NCBI GenBank assembly: GCA_963675135.1
Contig: OY776121.1
Coordinates: 71,502,265-71,566,264, forward strand
DNA from: Galeopsis tetrahit
Lineage: Eukaryota; Streptophyta; Magnoliopsida; Lamiales; Lamiaceae
Direction: 5' to 3'
Length of the DNA: 64,000 nt
In this document: positions 1 to 10,139 of the stretch, piece by piece
Layout of the letters: each line of letters begins with the position of its first letter
Position numbering within the stretch: position 1 is the stretch's first letter
Program-made: the position numbers and the translations under genes
Notes under the pieces: model-generated
The model's input: only the letters and a program-made list of their open reading frames with translations
Told to the model about the DNA's origin: nothing
Database searches by the model: none

Positions 1-222
1 AGGTTTTAATTAATTGCGTAATTCTTGGAATTAATGAGCTGATAGAGTCAGCTTTAAATTTCAAACATTTAAAGAATTTCTCCATATTAATTCCGAATTT
101 TATGTATTAAGGGCATGATGGTACATTTATGTGCCATTTTGTCCTTATTCTGAAACTATTTTGAATTATGTCTTTATTTAAAAAAACACTAGGTGAAATG
201 ACCTTTTATGTGAAATCCCCTT

Positions 223-512
223 TGGATATTACATAAAGTACTAAACTTAGATTAAAGTTGAATCATTCATCAATTTAAACATATAAATTGAATACGTACT
301 AAACCCTAAATTGAAATTTTGAATATTACACATAAAATATTAAACTTAGAGTGAAATTGTAATTTATTTATTAAATTTAAACATACAAATTGAATACACA
401 TAATGTTTTAAACCCCAAACCCTAAATTGAACATGAATATTACCTAATGTACTAAACTTAAATTGAAATTAAATAATTCATTCATTAAATTTAAATATAT
501 AAATTAATTTTA
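223..512. repeat. Degenerate tandem repeat, about 2.7 copies of a 105-110 bp unit
   Basis: Three successive blocks share the order 'atattac..taa(a/t)gtactaaactta', then an A/T stretch, then 'atttaaacatataaattgaat', then 'aaaccctaaattgaa'. Copies begin near 223, 321 and 433, and the last is truncated. Divergence between copies is high, so the array is old. No coding potential is visible. Confidence 0.55.
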
Positions 513-843
513 ATATTTATGTCTTTTTTTTCTCTCTCTTTATATTGTAATAATTTATTTTATTATTTGTGTAAAAAATTAATAGAAAGTTTAGCGAGGG
601 AATAGCTTGGCAGCTTTCCCATAAGTGACATTGTTTGAATAAAACGGGTTTTTTTACACTAAATTACTGTTTTGATTTTAAATTAAACAAAATTACTGTT
701 TTGATTTTACAATGTCAGACTTTGCTATTGGGACTACGAAGAGGCAAAGATGTGGGGTACATGTGGGTGGGGGTGAATGGGCTAAAAGGTTTTCTAATTA
801 TTATTAATATTTGTTTTTTGGATTTTAGATTTAGTAAACTTAA

Positions 844-1847
844 AATGTGTATTCAATTGAGATTCTGTTGGATTTTTTTGAACTTTAAAAAGTCAGTGGA
901 TTTAAAAAATCCTTTGAACTCTATGCAGAGTTTGACTGACTTTTTTATTGATTTATATGGATTTTTATAGATTTGACAGAATTCTTAAATACACATTTTT
1001 TATTGATTTACATGGATTTCCATAAACTATCCCCTAAAACCTAGTTCAAAAAAAAATTATTATTTATCATTATTTTTCTCATCTTTATTTTCATCACAGT
1101 TATACCTCGGCCTCATTTTCACATAGTTAGCAATACTAGTTCTCCATGCATTAGTTTAAGTTCTTTGTTGTAGTTGTCTTTGAGAAAGTAATTCCAAATT
1201 TTCCTCTTTCTTTCATGTCGAGATGTCTTGATCTTCTTTATATTCGACTGGAAATTCATCAGAGCGGCCTTCCTTCCGAAGAAAGTTATGTAATCCAGCG
1301 AATTTGAAAATACCAAAAATTCAATTGCATTTCTGGGTGACGACCTTGACCACCAAAATCGCATTTCTGGGTGACGACCTTGACCACCAAAATCTTTTAG
1401 ATGATATTGAACACCACGTAATGGGGAATTGACGTCGATTAGATATTATTGACGGTGTCCAATATACTATAATTTTTAAAGAAAGAACATAATTTTAAAA
1501 TACAGAGATGTAATTTTTTTCAATGGTGGTGAAGAATCTGTGATGCTTATCAAAGAACATAGTTAACACAATTTTTTTTTTCTTCTCTTTCAGAGTCTCT
1601 AAGAGAATCCGTTGAAATTTCTACTTTTTAGAAGAGATTTTGATTAGTGCAATTTATTTATATTTTTGAAAGAGAATCCAACGAAATCCATAGAGTATTA
1701 ATGAATACCTAAAGATTTCTAAAGACTTTTTAAAATCCGTATTGAATACCTCAAAATTTTGAAAGACTTTTAAAAATCCGGATTGAATACCCCCAGATTT
1801 TAAAAGTTCAAAAAAATCCAACAGAATCTCATTTGAATACACCCCCC
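844..1847. mobile_element. PIF/Harbinger (Tourist)-like non-autonomous DNA transposon with long inverted ends
   Basis: The left end (844-891) and the right end (about 1797-1847) are inverted copies of one another. Both carry TGTGTATTCAA or GGTGTATTCAA, followed inward by GAGATTCTGTTGGATTTTTT. A TAA trinucleotide flanks both ends (841-843 and 1848-1850), matching the 3-bp TWA target duplication of the PIF/Harbinger superfamily. Further diverged copies of the terminal motif occur inside (near 980-1020 and 1690-1790), so each arm is itself built from repeats. No transposase frame is present, and mobilisation would need a partner element. The superfamily is assigned from termini and duplication size only. 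Confidence 0.6.
1327..1394. repeat. Perfect 34-bp direct tandem duplication
   Basis: Two identical 34-bp units (1327-1360 and 1361-1394), each starting gcatttctgggtgacgacc, lie inside the Harbinger-like element. Perfect identity points to a recent local duplication. Confidence 0.8.
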
Positions 1848-1879
1848 TAAATTAGAACAAAGAATCATTTCATATGTTA

Positions 1880-1965
1880 GGTTCGATCGAGTCGAGCTTC
1901 GAGTATAACAATTGATTCGAGTTTCGAACGCAACACTACTCGACTCGCTTGATTTATACCCCTAG
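1880..1965 (-). repeat. Truncated copy of a TCGAG-rich interspersed repeat
   Basis: The segment is rich in cgagtcgag and actcgactcg and ends in acccctag. The reverse complement therefore begins CTAGGGGT, like the right edge of the larger copy in a USP intron (56598-57054). Only one end is recognisable, so this is a fragment. Confidence 0.45.
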
Positions 1966-2306
1966 ATGACATGTTATCATTGATACTACATTATATTTTT
2001 AGTATCAATTAATTTAAAATAATAAATATATAGTATCAATAAATATTTTATGAAGTATTAAAAAAAGGCATTTATCATCGGATAATTATATTAATTTTTT
2101 TGATACAATATTATATTTATTGTATTTAAAACAGTATCGACTAATTCTAAAATTAATGGTATTATAAAAAAATTATAATATTAATTTCCGAATAACAAAA
2201 ATCACACTAATTTTATTACACGCATAAGACACTAATATTCAATATGATTCAAATGTAACTTTATTTGTCCTCCATAGTACTAATTCAAATATCAAAATAA
2301 CATTTA
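1966..2306. other. AT-rich spacer, nothing recognised
   Basis: Apart from several near-repeats of 'agtatcaat' and 'ttgatac' I see no gene, structured repeat or RNA here. Confidence 0.6.
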
Positions 2307-3191
2307 TCAACAATGAACCACAAGTATACTAGTTTCATATACAAACACTAGTATATTAGGTTGGTTCTGTGGAGCATTTCCGAACATGCAAATTGTGGGA
2401 AGTCTTGTAGTTGTCATAATCTCCTGAAATTGAGCCACTTTCAGATCTATCATATATTTTCCACAAATGGATCAAATCTTAAAGCACAAATTCATATAAT
2501 AATTAATTACACATTGACTATGATATATGCATTAAAAAAAGTTAACTTGTACCTAACAACAATAAAATTATGTGAATTATACTGGTATCATATAACAATA
2601 TATTCCAAAGGCCAAGACTCCAAAAGAAAGCAATCAAGAAATGAGTAAACTTTCAAGTCTAATTTTGTATACAACTTTGAATTCACATCACCATATACAA
2701 ATACACACCAAATACTAATAGGTTCCTCAAAGATGGCCATAAACCATGAAGAAGAATAAATACAATATATACACTTACTTACAAAATTTCAGCTTTCAAC
2801 ATTTACCTTCACTATTGCCATAGTGTCACCTTGCAAGTTAGCACACTTGTTCGGTCCTCTAGCAACGTACTTCTTTATAACAGCCTCATTCTCTACACCA
2901 TGAACAGTAATAAATACTTCTACAATTGTTGAAAAAAATATGCTAATTAGTAAAAAAAAAAAAAAAAAAGGTATTAGCTACTCTACCAATAGACGCAACA
3001 CTTCTACTACGAGTTGCAGTAGTAGTAGATTCGATAGTCGTGTCAATTGCAATACTTTTAGTCTGTAGCATTTGCTCTCATTTTTTAAACCTCTTAGAAG
3101 GATTTAGCACATCAATGCTTTTAGATTGGACACCATTCATACCTTTGATAGTTTGATCATTGTATCCTACATGCAAATCAAGTTCAAGTAT
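2307..3191 (-). pseudogene. Unrecognised coding remnant on the minus strand
   Basis: Three minus-strand blocks read like decayed coding sequence: about 2985-3180 (contains KSIDVLNPSKRFKK, then an in-frame stop), 2789-2925 (contains ENEAVIKKYVARGPNKCANL, ends in TGA), and 2307-2450 (contains TTTRLPTICMFGNAPQ, ends in TGA). A possible donor follows 'ATAGTGAAG' in the middle block. The first block loosely recalls the C-terminal tail of FAR1/MULE-type proteins, but this is too weak for a name. A Mutator-like element is inserted just upstream at 3201. An A18 run sits near 2952. It may be a host-gene or a transposase relic. Confidence 0.3.
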
Positions 3192-3200
3192 ATAGTTGTG

Positions 3201-4087
3201 GAGTTGGTCTCCTGTGCACACTATGCACGTGCACACTAATGCACATGTCAATCATTATATATTAAAAATAGCGAAAATATGCAACAAAGTGACTATTATC
3301 TAAGTGGGTACAGTATTGTAATATAAGTGAGAAGTTGTAAGTTCGAAACCTTGTAACCAAATTAAACGATTTGCCACTTTTCAATAATAATAGTTATTTA
3401 CACTTTTCAATAAAAAAACTACATTTTTCAATAATAAAATTACCACTTTTCAAAAATTTACTTAATAACAATAAAGAAATACACTTTAATTTGAAAATCA
3501 AGAACTAAAATCCCACCGCTGAAAACTCGTTTGATTAATCATATCATCAGAATCAAGTCCCCCAAATCATTACAACAACTTAGTGTATACCAACCAACCC
3601 AGTCATCAATAAGAAGAGCAAGTGGCTTCTGACACTAGAAAGAAGAAGAGGAAGCAGCTCAGAATCGTCGATCTCAGGGTCAGAATGGATTGTGTCAAGC
3701 TTTTGAATCGGTGAAGATGCTTCTAAATCCGGACGCTACCACCAATAATTCATCATCCACCATGCCGGTGGCGGCGGCTGCTCCACCAAGTCCGCCACAG
3801 CGAAGTCTTCCGTCGCCTTTGTACATCATGCGTCCTCCGCCTCCATCCGCAATCCTTTTGCCGGAGACGAATCAGATAGTGTGTCTAATAACGAGTTGAG
3901 ATAAAAGAAAATAAAATGGATAAGAGGCTAGAGAAATAAATTAGGGTTTCGCAAGAGAGGGGCAAGTTAAATATATACTAAACTTGAATTGAGATATGTG
4001 GGTCAGATGCGAGTTAGAGGCGGGTCAGGGTTAAAATTGTGTGCACCAAAATATGATTGGTGCACAGTGTGCATTTAAGAATTTCCC
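3201..4087. mobile_element. Mutator-like element (Pack-MULE type) with a perfect 9-bp target duplication
   Basis: The 9-bp sequence ATAGTTGTG occurs exactly at 3192-3200 and again at 4088-4096. Nine-base duplications are the hallmark of Mutator-like elements. Aligned from those edges, the left end and the reverse complement of the right end share TGCACACT(A/G)TGCAC at the same offset, plus scattered outer matches. Subterminal runs of 'cacttttcaataataa' recall the short MULE-type MITEs at 45.8 and 46.3 kb. No transposase is present. The interior carries a GC-rich coding-like block (3630-3900) unlike the AT-rich surroundings, which suggests a captured gene fragment. Termini and duplication are seen directly; the Pack-MULE label is inference. 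Confidence 0.7.
3630..3900 (+). pseudogene. Captured GC-rich gene fragment inside the MULE
   Basis: On the plus strand one frame reads EEEEAAQNRRSQGQNG and continues through CQAFESVKMLLNP into a proline/alanine-rich stretch ending at 3899. A second plus frame over the same bases reads SATAKSSVAFVHH and ends in IRNPFAGDESDSV. The base composition is far richer in GC than the flanks. No start codon, splice-site set or domain lets me name the parent gene. The frame change between the two readings suggests an indel after capture. Confidence 0.4.
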
Positions 4088-4199
4088 ATAGTTGTGATAT
4101 CACTAAGTGTAAAAGTGCTTTATAACACTAGTTTTCTATATGCAATAATGAAATGAGGCACAAAAGGTACAATATTAATGCATATTTATATGCACTGCA

Positions 4200-4700
4200 G
4201 TGCAGGGGTCTCTCTCTATACGTGGAAAAAAGTGAATCTTAAATGAGTTGTTTTAAAAAATAAAGAAAGAATTTATGAGGCTGGGTGTTGGATAAGAAAA
4301 GAAGAGCATTGATGTTAAATGAGTTGTTGCACTATGGTACTGTTTTAAATTCCAAAGGGTTTCACGCTAGCAGAAAAGAAGGCAGCAAAAAAGGAATGAA
4401 AATATAAGGAACAAAAATGATTCTAATTATTGACAATATGCATGATAGGAACAATCTATAATTACACACAGAGATAATAATCCCCTGCAATAAAACATTC
4501 AGATCCAATGGATTCCTACATTCTCTTAAACAAAATAAAACAAAATCATGTAATCTTGCCAAAACAAATCAAGAAAACAGAGTACCCTTTTTCCCTACAC
4601 CCTCTCTCTCTTTCTCACCTTTTGATTCCTCTCTTTCGAAGCCAAGTTAAAATCTCAAGTATTCAGACACACACACACACACACTGAGTTAGTGTAAATG
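4200..4700. other. Non-coding spacer with a CA microsatellite
   Basis: The stretch holds a pyrimidine-rich tract (about 4590-4640) and an (ac)n run at about 4668-4685. I found no gene. Confidence 0.5.
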
Positions 4701-4859
4701 TGAAGAAATGTTCTACATGGAAGAGAAATAAGTGTTTCTTACAGTCCCAGCAAAATCCAGTGGCACTTTAGTTTCTGATTCCACTTTCTTGAATTTAAAG
4801 GGTGTACTCCAATGTTTTTCGTACAAAAGCAGTGAATCAGAGATTTCCGCATAAATCAG

Positions 4860-5068
4860 AAGTCTGTGGTGGTGCATTATGATAATCAAAGCACTATACA
4901 TCTCACCAAGCATCAAGTGTTTGATGTTAAGCTTCATTTTGTGATAGAGATGATTGAAATGGGCATTTTTACAGTAAAAAGATTGCACTGAAGACAATCC
5001 AGCTGATATATTTACTAAGGATAGTACATTTACTCATTGTGCTAAATTGGTGAAACTAACAAGCTGGG
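4860..5068 (+). pseudogene. Ty1/Copia RNase H relic
   Basis: The plus strand reads HYDNQSTIHLTKHQVFDVKL followed by HFVIEMIEMG, the conserved Copia RNase H segment around the DNQS acidic site. The usual HxRTKHI block between KHQ and DVKLHFV is missing. After a frameshift near 4985 the reading resumes as DNPADIFTK and ends SWDVP-stop at about 5068, matching the family's C-terminal tail. No LTRs or other domains were recognised, so this is the 3' stub of an old element. Confidence 0.7.
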
Positions 5069-5285
5069 ATGTTCCTTAAAGAAGGGGATATGATCAAACA
5101 CGGTGGAGAAAGCCTAGTCAAACTATCATTCTAAACAGTTATTCATTGTATTGAGCTGAAAAAGTTACAGTTGAAAGCTAATTTTTTGTATCACAAAATT
5201 AGAAGGGCATACCTTTAATTCTTGGAGTGATTGTAATATGTAATCCGTATCAATACATAGAGGAAATTGTGGATGTAGGTCTTAC

Positions 5286-5382
5286 AGTCGAACAACATAA
5301 AATCTCGGTGTTCATCATTCAAGTTCTTCATTCTTTGTTTGTGCATTTCTTCGATCATCTGGAGTGCGTATATCTTTGGTTG
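5286..5382 (-). pseudogene. Orphan exon-like segment, family unknown
   Basis: On the minus strand a 97-nt open segment is bounded by a good acceptor (polypyrimidine, ttttttcag) and a donor (GTAAGA). It reads PKIYALQMIEEMHKQRMKNL and ends DEHRDFMLFD. No neighbouring exons of the same frame were found. It could be a stray exon fragment or chance. Confidence 0.25.
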
Positions 5383-5469
5383 CTGAAAAAAGGGAAATAA
5401 GATCAGAAACGTTAGTCTTAATCTGATAACAAAAATTATAAATAAAATAAGGAAGATTATATCCATCAG

Positions 5470-6409
5470 AGAAACGATTATATCGTCATTAACTTGTTCG
5501 TTTTTTCATTCAGGACATTGAATCACACAAATTACAAAATTAGAAACAGTTATCACTAATACGTATATAAATTATGCAATTAATTCATAAACTCACTAAT
5601 TACCTAATTTCAACATTTAAAACAATAAGGTTGTGTTTGGATAATTGGGTATTTGGGTTGGGTTGGGAGGGGTGCATTTATCCGTGGCCTTTGTTTAACA
5701 AATGGGTGGTCCGCCACCAAATTATGAAATTGTGGGGGCTATCATGAAAAATAATTCACTACAAATCTTTAGTTTGTACAATAGTGAAATTAATTAATTT
5801 TATACCACTAATAAAATATATAAAAGGCAATCATATATGAACATTACATTAGATCGAATTGGCGTGGGAGATAGACACGAACTTTATTTTTAAACACCTA
5901 CAGTAGTAGAAACTCTATAAATTAATAATCTTGAAATTATCAAAATTTATTAAATTAATAATTATTAATTTATATATTAATTAATATTTTATTAATTTAT
6001 AGAAACATTCTTTCAAACTTCCACTTCTAATTATTTATGGGACAGTTTCTCATAAGACCATTTCACACATAAAAAAACATTGAAAGACATGTTTTTTTTT
6101 TTTAATTCAAATAAGATCAAAATGGTTGATAAATATACTAAACTACCCTTCTCTTTATTAAATTCTTAAAAAATTGTTTTAGTTAATTAGTCATCCTTCC
6201 ATATTTGAAAATTTAATTGACAACTCTAACTTGCACATGAATCACGGGGTTGAGGAATTGCATTTTGAATTCAAAATTCATTTCCAGAACTTTATCTAAT
6301 TAGTTGTTAATTATGTTCTTGTGCATATAAATGAAAATTCTCCATAGTTATATCAAATAAGTATTCTAATTAAATTTTATAATGTATATATTTGGAGAAA
6401 GTCAATTGC

Positions 6410-6447
<38 letters not shown>

Positions 6448-7190
6448 TGTGATGTTTTCCGCTTTTTATGAAAATAAAATTAGAGATAAGATATTAGAAA
6501 AATCTATTTGAAAGTTTAAGATTTGTATTTTGTTTTAAAATATATTAATAAATTTCAATTATTTATTTTAAATTATATTAATTGATTATGTTGATAATGA
6601 TTTGGTATATGTTCGGTAAAAAAATAGATGGTGGTTGGTTATATATCATTCCTTTATATGCAGATTTAAAAACATATATGCAATAAATTGTTACATATTC
6701 TTGTTGACATATGCAAAAATATGTTGCATATAACTTAAAATACGTGACAATATGCAATAGAACAATATATTTGTAATAAAATGTTCTAAAATATTAATTT
6801 TATTTTAAAAAATTAATATAGATATGATTCTTTGGGTTTGAGCGGGTCAATTTAATAATATAATATTACTTCACTTTATTTATATTATAAAATCTATGAA
6901 TTTTATTTTTAAATAAATAAACTATATATTCAATTGTTGTGTAATTACATTTTAGATAATATATATATATATATATATTTAACAATATATATCATCTATA
7001 TAAAATATGCAAATATATAAGCATATATGTAAAAAAAACAGTGCATATAGTCAATAAGATATTCAAATATTATGTTGCATATAGTCAATGTATTATTCAA
7101 TAAGATTCAAAAAATATAAAGAATATATGCAAAAGCTACAAAAGCTTTAAAATCAAAGTAGAGAAAGGAAAATCAATTGAACATAGAACT
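5470..7190. other. AT-rich spacer with MITE-like and microsatellite sequence
   Basis: No gene is visible. Contents include (ta)n at 6414-6442 and about 6959-6978 and many diverged 'atatgcaaaatatgttgcatat' motifs between 6650 and 7140, which look like decayed tandem or MITE sequence. A repeat copy at 5900-6005 is listed separately. Confidence 0.5.
5900..6005. repeat. AT-rich MITE-like copy, 'GTAGAAACTCTATAAATT' family
   Basis: The segment starts cagtagtagaaactctataa and is followed by repeated 'attaataattattaattta' motifs, ending ataga-aac. The same terminal motif in inverted form closes the repeat at 10790-10985. Assignment to a superfamily is not possible from these data. Confidence 0.4.
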
Positions 7191-7201
7191 TGAAACCATA
7201 A

Positions 7202-7341
7202 TTAATTGCAACATCTTCTTTAGATGATCGGAGAGTGGCTCGATAAACTTGTCCCAAGCTTGCAGCTGCAATTGTCTCCGATGAAATTTTGTTGAAAACA
7301 GCCTTAAGAGGTTGATCAGGCTCCTCCTCTATAATGTCAAA
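7202..7341 (-). pseudogene. Exon fragment of an ABC1/UbiB-type atypical kinase
   Basis: The minus strand encodes FDIIEEE, then PLKAVFNKISSETIAAASLG, then QVYRATLR and EDVAI. This is the conserved region of plastid and mitochondrial ABC1 (ADCK/UbiB) kinases carrying the AAAS nucleotide-loop motif and LGQVYRA. The expected following K-VQRP is replaced (AINYG) and the upstream PPFP region is absent. A full ABC1K is about 600-700 aa; only about 45 codons are here. It lies in the same orientation as V-ATPase d exons 1 kb away, so the two probably arrived together as captured fragments. Confidence 0.75.
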
Positions 7342-8293
7342 AAGCTATCTACTGAGATTGTCCATATCAACAAAGGGATTACCAGAAACTATGACGCTTT
7401 CTCTTGGGGGCAAGGATACCTCCAAGCGGCCGCATAAAACAACTCTTAGGTGCAGTAGTTTGAAACTACATAAAGAAAATCAAACAGTCAGACATCAGGA
7501 CTTGTCAATAAGGCATCCATAACACTTAATTTTAGTCAGCTCCTTTGATCTTTTTTTCAACTGAACAGACGTAAAATCGTAAATCTCAATAATATCAAAT
7601 AAACACTAACAAGTTAGTAATTTTAGAACATTTGGCTTATGTTACGTGTTGGCATTTGTGGTATTTTTATAAGCAACTATATCAAAGAAGCAACAAACAA
7701 CTGTGTAGAAGTAAGAGACAGCTAATTCAGTCATTATATTGAAATTGAGGCATTTTGATTTCCCCAATTGTTATCATACAATTATAATCAATCTCCTATT
7801 TCCAGAATACGCCATAAAAATGCAATTTACAACAAAGGAATCCAACTGGAAAGAGAGTACTGTACCTTGAACGCAATTGCTGAAATTCTAAAGCCTTACG
7901 GCGCTTCTAACCTGCTTCCCAGTTTTATCTAACCACATTAAAATTCCAAAACAAGAAGCAATCAATCAATAAACATAACCACAGATTAATTTCTCATCCA
8001 CAACAGTTGAGCCTTTTCCATTTTCAAAAGTCGGCAAAAAATTCAGTCATGTTTCGAAGTTTGGTCATATGTATACATAATTGAGAACAACCCACCCCAG
8101 ACTCAGACTATATATGTATACAAAGTTAGTACTTTTCAATCTACATCCACTCAGAACGTAGAATTATGATTGCAAGACCATGATTAGTAACACTTTGACA
8201 ATAAAAATACTCACATATCATGACACCAAAATTAGTAGCTTACAGTACAGAAAAAGAACAAAAAAAAAAAGAAAAAAAAGGGTGTAGCAGAAC

Positions 8294-9406
8294 CTCTGAA
8301 GTGATGCACTCAGAGAAATATGGAGCCAGGGGTGTGTCAACAAGGACCAGTCTGTAAAGCTCCCTCATATTCTGAGCAACTGCCAGAGTTGCAATGCTGT
8401 GGAAAATAAATAGTTAATATATAACATTATATAGCAGACAGACTAAATTGTTGATCAAGGTATGATACCTCATACCTGTCAAACATCCCTAAAGGGTGGC
8501 ATTTCTCCAACAGTTCCTGAACATCTCTCTCATGCAACGTTCCAGTTACAATCAGCACAACATTGTCAATCATGTGGCCATATCTAAGCAATAAACAATG
8601 ATCTCAGTCAAGAATGAGAAGTCAGTCGAAAAACAGTTTTCAAATTATAATCATTAGGTGTACAAACTGTGCCCACCATAAAGCACTAGGTAAAAAAATT
8701 TATTATATTCAAAAATTCTTATATCATATTCTAAACTCATAGACTGAAGTAATATATAACAGAAAGGACAATCAAAACATACTAAAGCCATCAAGTAGTA
8801 GCAAATTTGATGAAACCATCGACCAGAACTCCAACATATTATTAGTACATGTCTGCATGGTGGACCCGGCACTATCAAATGTTATCTCAATTTCTCACAT
8901 TTCAATAACTAAAACAGTTTTCAATTATAATCATTTTTTACGGACTTCAAATTTCAAATGATTATTTTCTTTCAATATAATATAGAAGAGTCCTAGTAAG
9001 AAATACTACTGGACTTGATGATTAATTTTTGGATCAAAAGTCAAAATTGGATGACCAAGAGAATATCAACCTAAATCAATTGTATGCTAAAATTACAAAA
9101 TTGAACTTAGTTTGCTCCACTTGACTAAAATGAAAATCAATGCAAACTGTCTAGCGCATATGCACAATGGTTAAGACTTTAGCAGTACAGATACAGGATA
9201 TGAAATTCAAACGTTTGAACAAGTGTATAGATCCATACATTAACTAGAGACACATATAAACTGTATGAGAGAAAGATCTTCATACGTTATATACTCTAAA
9301 AAGGTTGACATAGGCTCCGTGGCTTGGGTCAACATGTGCTTATACTCATCAACCAGTTTAAGGGTGCATTTCTCCACAATTGTTGTAGTATGCAATGGAG
9401 AGGGCT
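8294..9406 (-). pseudogene. V-type H+-ATPase subunit d, three internal exons only
   Basis: Three minus-strand exons with intact GT..AG borders and compatible phases encode contiguous internal parts of V-ATPase subunit d. 9286-9406 contains PSPLHTTTIVEKCTLKLVDE, 8476-8583 contains YGHMIDNVVLIVTGTLHERD, and 8294-8396 contains NMRELYRLVLVDTPLAPYFS. Subunit d (about 350 aa) sits at the base of the V1 stalk on the V0 rotor. The N-terminal 70 or so residues and the C-terminal 180 are missing on both sides. The retained exons have no stops, so the fragment is recent or was maintained. It is best read as a captured or duplicated piece, not a working gene. Confidence 0.85.
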
Positions 9407-9649
9407 CTGCATTGAATAATAAAACAAGAAAAATATTACACTGTTCGCATTAGAAAATGCCACCAAGCAGGAAAACTGGTAAAGTTTCTAACAAATAATA
9501 TGCCTACAGAAACTAATAAGCTAGGCAAATAACCACTTTGTAATTAAACAACTTATATTCTTCTTAGTAGTTTTCTCACTGATATACTTTTCTGCAATAT
9601 GGCACACACATTGACAATGATGTTCGACAAATTAACAGAATTGATGTAA

Positions 9650-10130
9650 CTTACAGGGGAAGTAAAGGTTGCTAGAAGGATCGATGCGGAGCCTCCGCCG
9701 CCGTGGGAGAAGCAATTAAGGGAAAAAAAAAAGGCCAGGCGGCACAATTGCAGGGCGGCTTCTTCAGGCGAGTAGAGGCGGCGCCGAACACAAAGTGGGT
9801 GGCGCGACGTGGCGGCCCTGCAACAGGCTGCGAGCGGCGACGACTTTGGCTGCACGCAGAGGAGCTTCGACGGCGGGGAACGACGGCTGCTTTACTACAG
9901 GGCATAGAGGATGCGGCTGGGAGAATGGCGGCCGATCTGGTGAATGGCGGAGTCAGGGAGACACATCCACGGCGAAGGCTGTTAGGGTTTCGGCCCATAA
10001 AGACGGCGGGCGGCGGACGACGATCCAGAGAACAAGGTGAGAGTTACGGTGGCAAAAGCGACCGTGGCCGGCGGCGGCTGGGAGCAAGCTAGGGTTATGG
10101 TTGAGAATTATAATGAAATGAAATAGTAAC
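9650..10130 (-). other. GC-rich block, possible first exon of a chimeric transcript
   Basis: This roughly 480-bp block is strikingly GC-rich against AT-rich flanks. On the minus strand it contains 'gccgaaaccctaac', typical of plant 5' leaders, and ends near 9656 at a plausible donor (CCCTGTAAGT) upstream of the V-ATPase d exons. Open frames exist on both strands (for example about 129 codons at 9703-10092 plus, and 108 codons at 9672-9998 minus) as expected of GC-rich DNA. None shows a recognisable domain. It could be the 5' end of a hybrid transcript or another captured fragment. Confidence 0.35.
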
Positions 10131-10139
10131 TTCAAAATT

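Noticed and set aside
7866..7906. A 41-nt minus-strand microexon (reads KRRKALEFQQLRS) linking the V-ATPase d and ABC1-kinase fragments
   Set aside because: Acceptor and donor are plausible, but the segment is too short to assign to either parent gene, so it is not listed as a feature.
9703..10092. 129-codon plus-strand frame in GC-rich DNA as a gene
   Set aside because: Open frames occur on both strands and several phases here, as expected of GC-rich sequence; no domain or splice context favours the plus strand.
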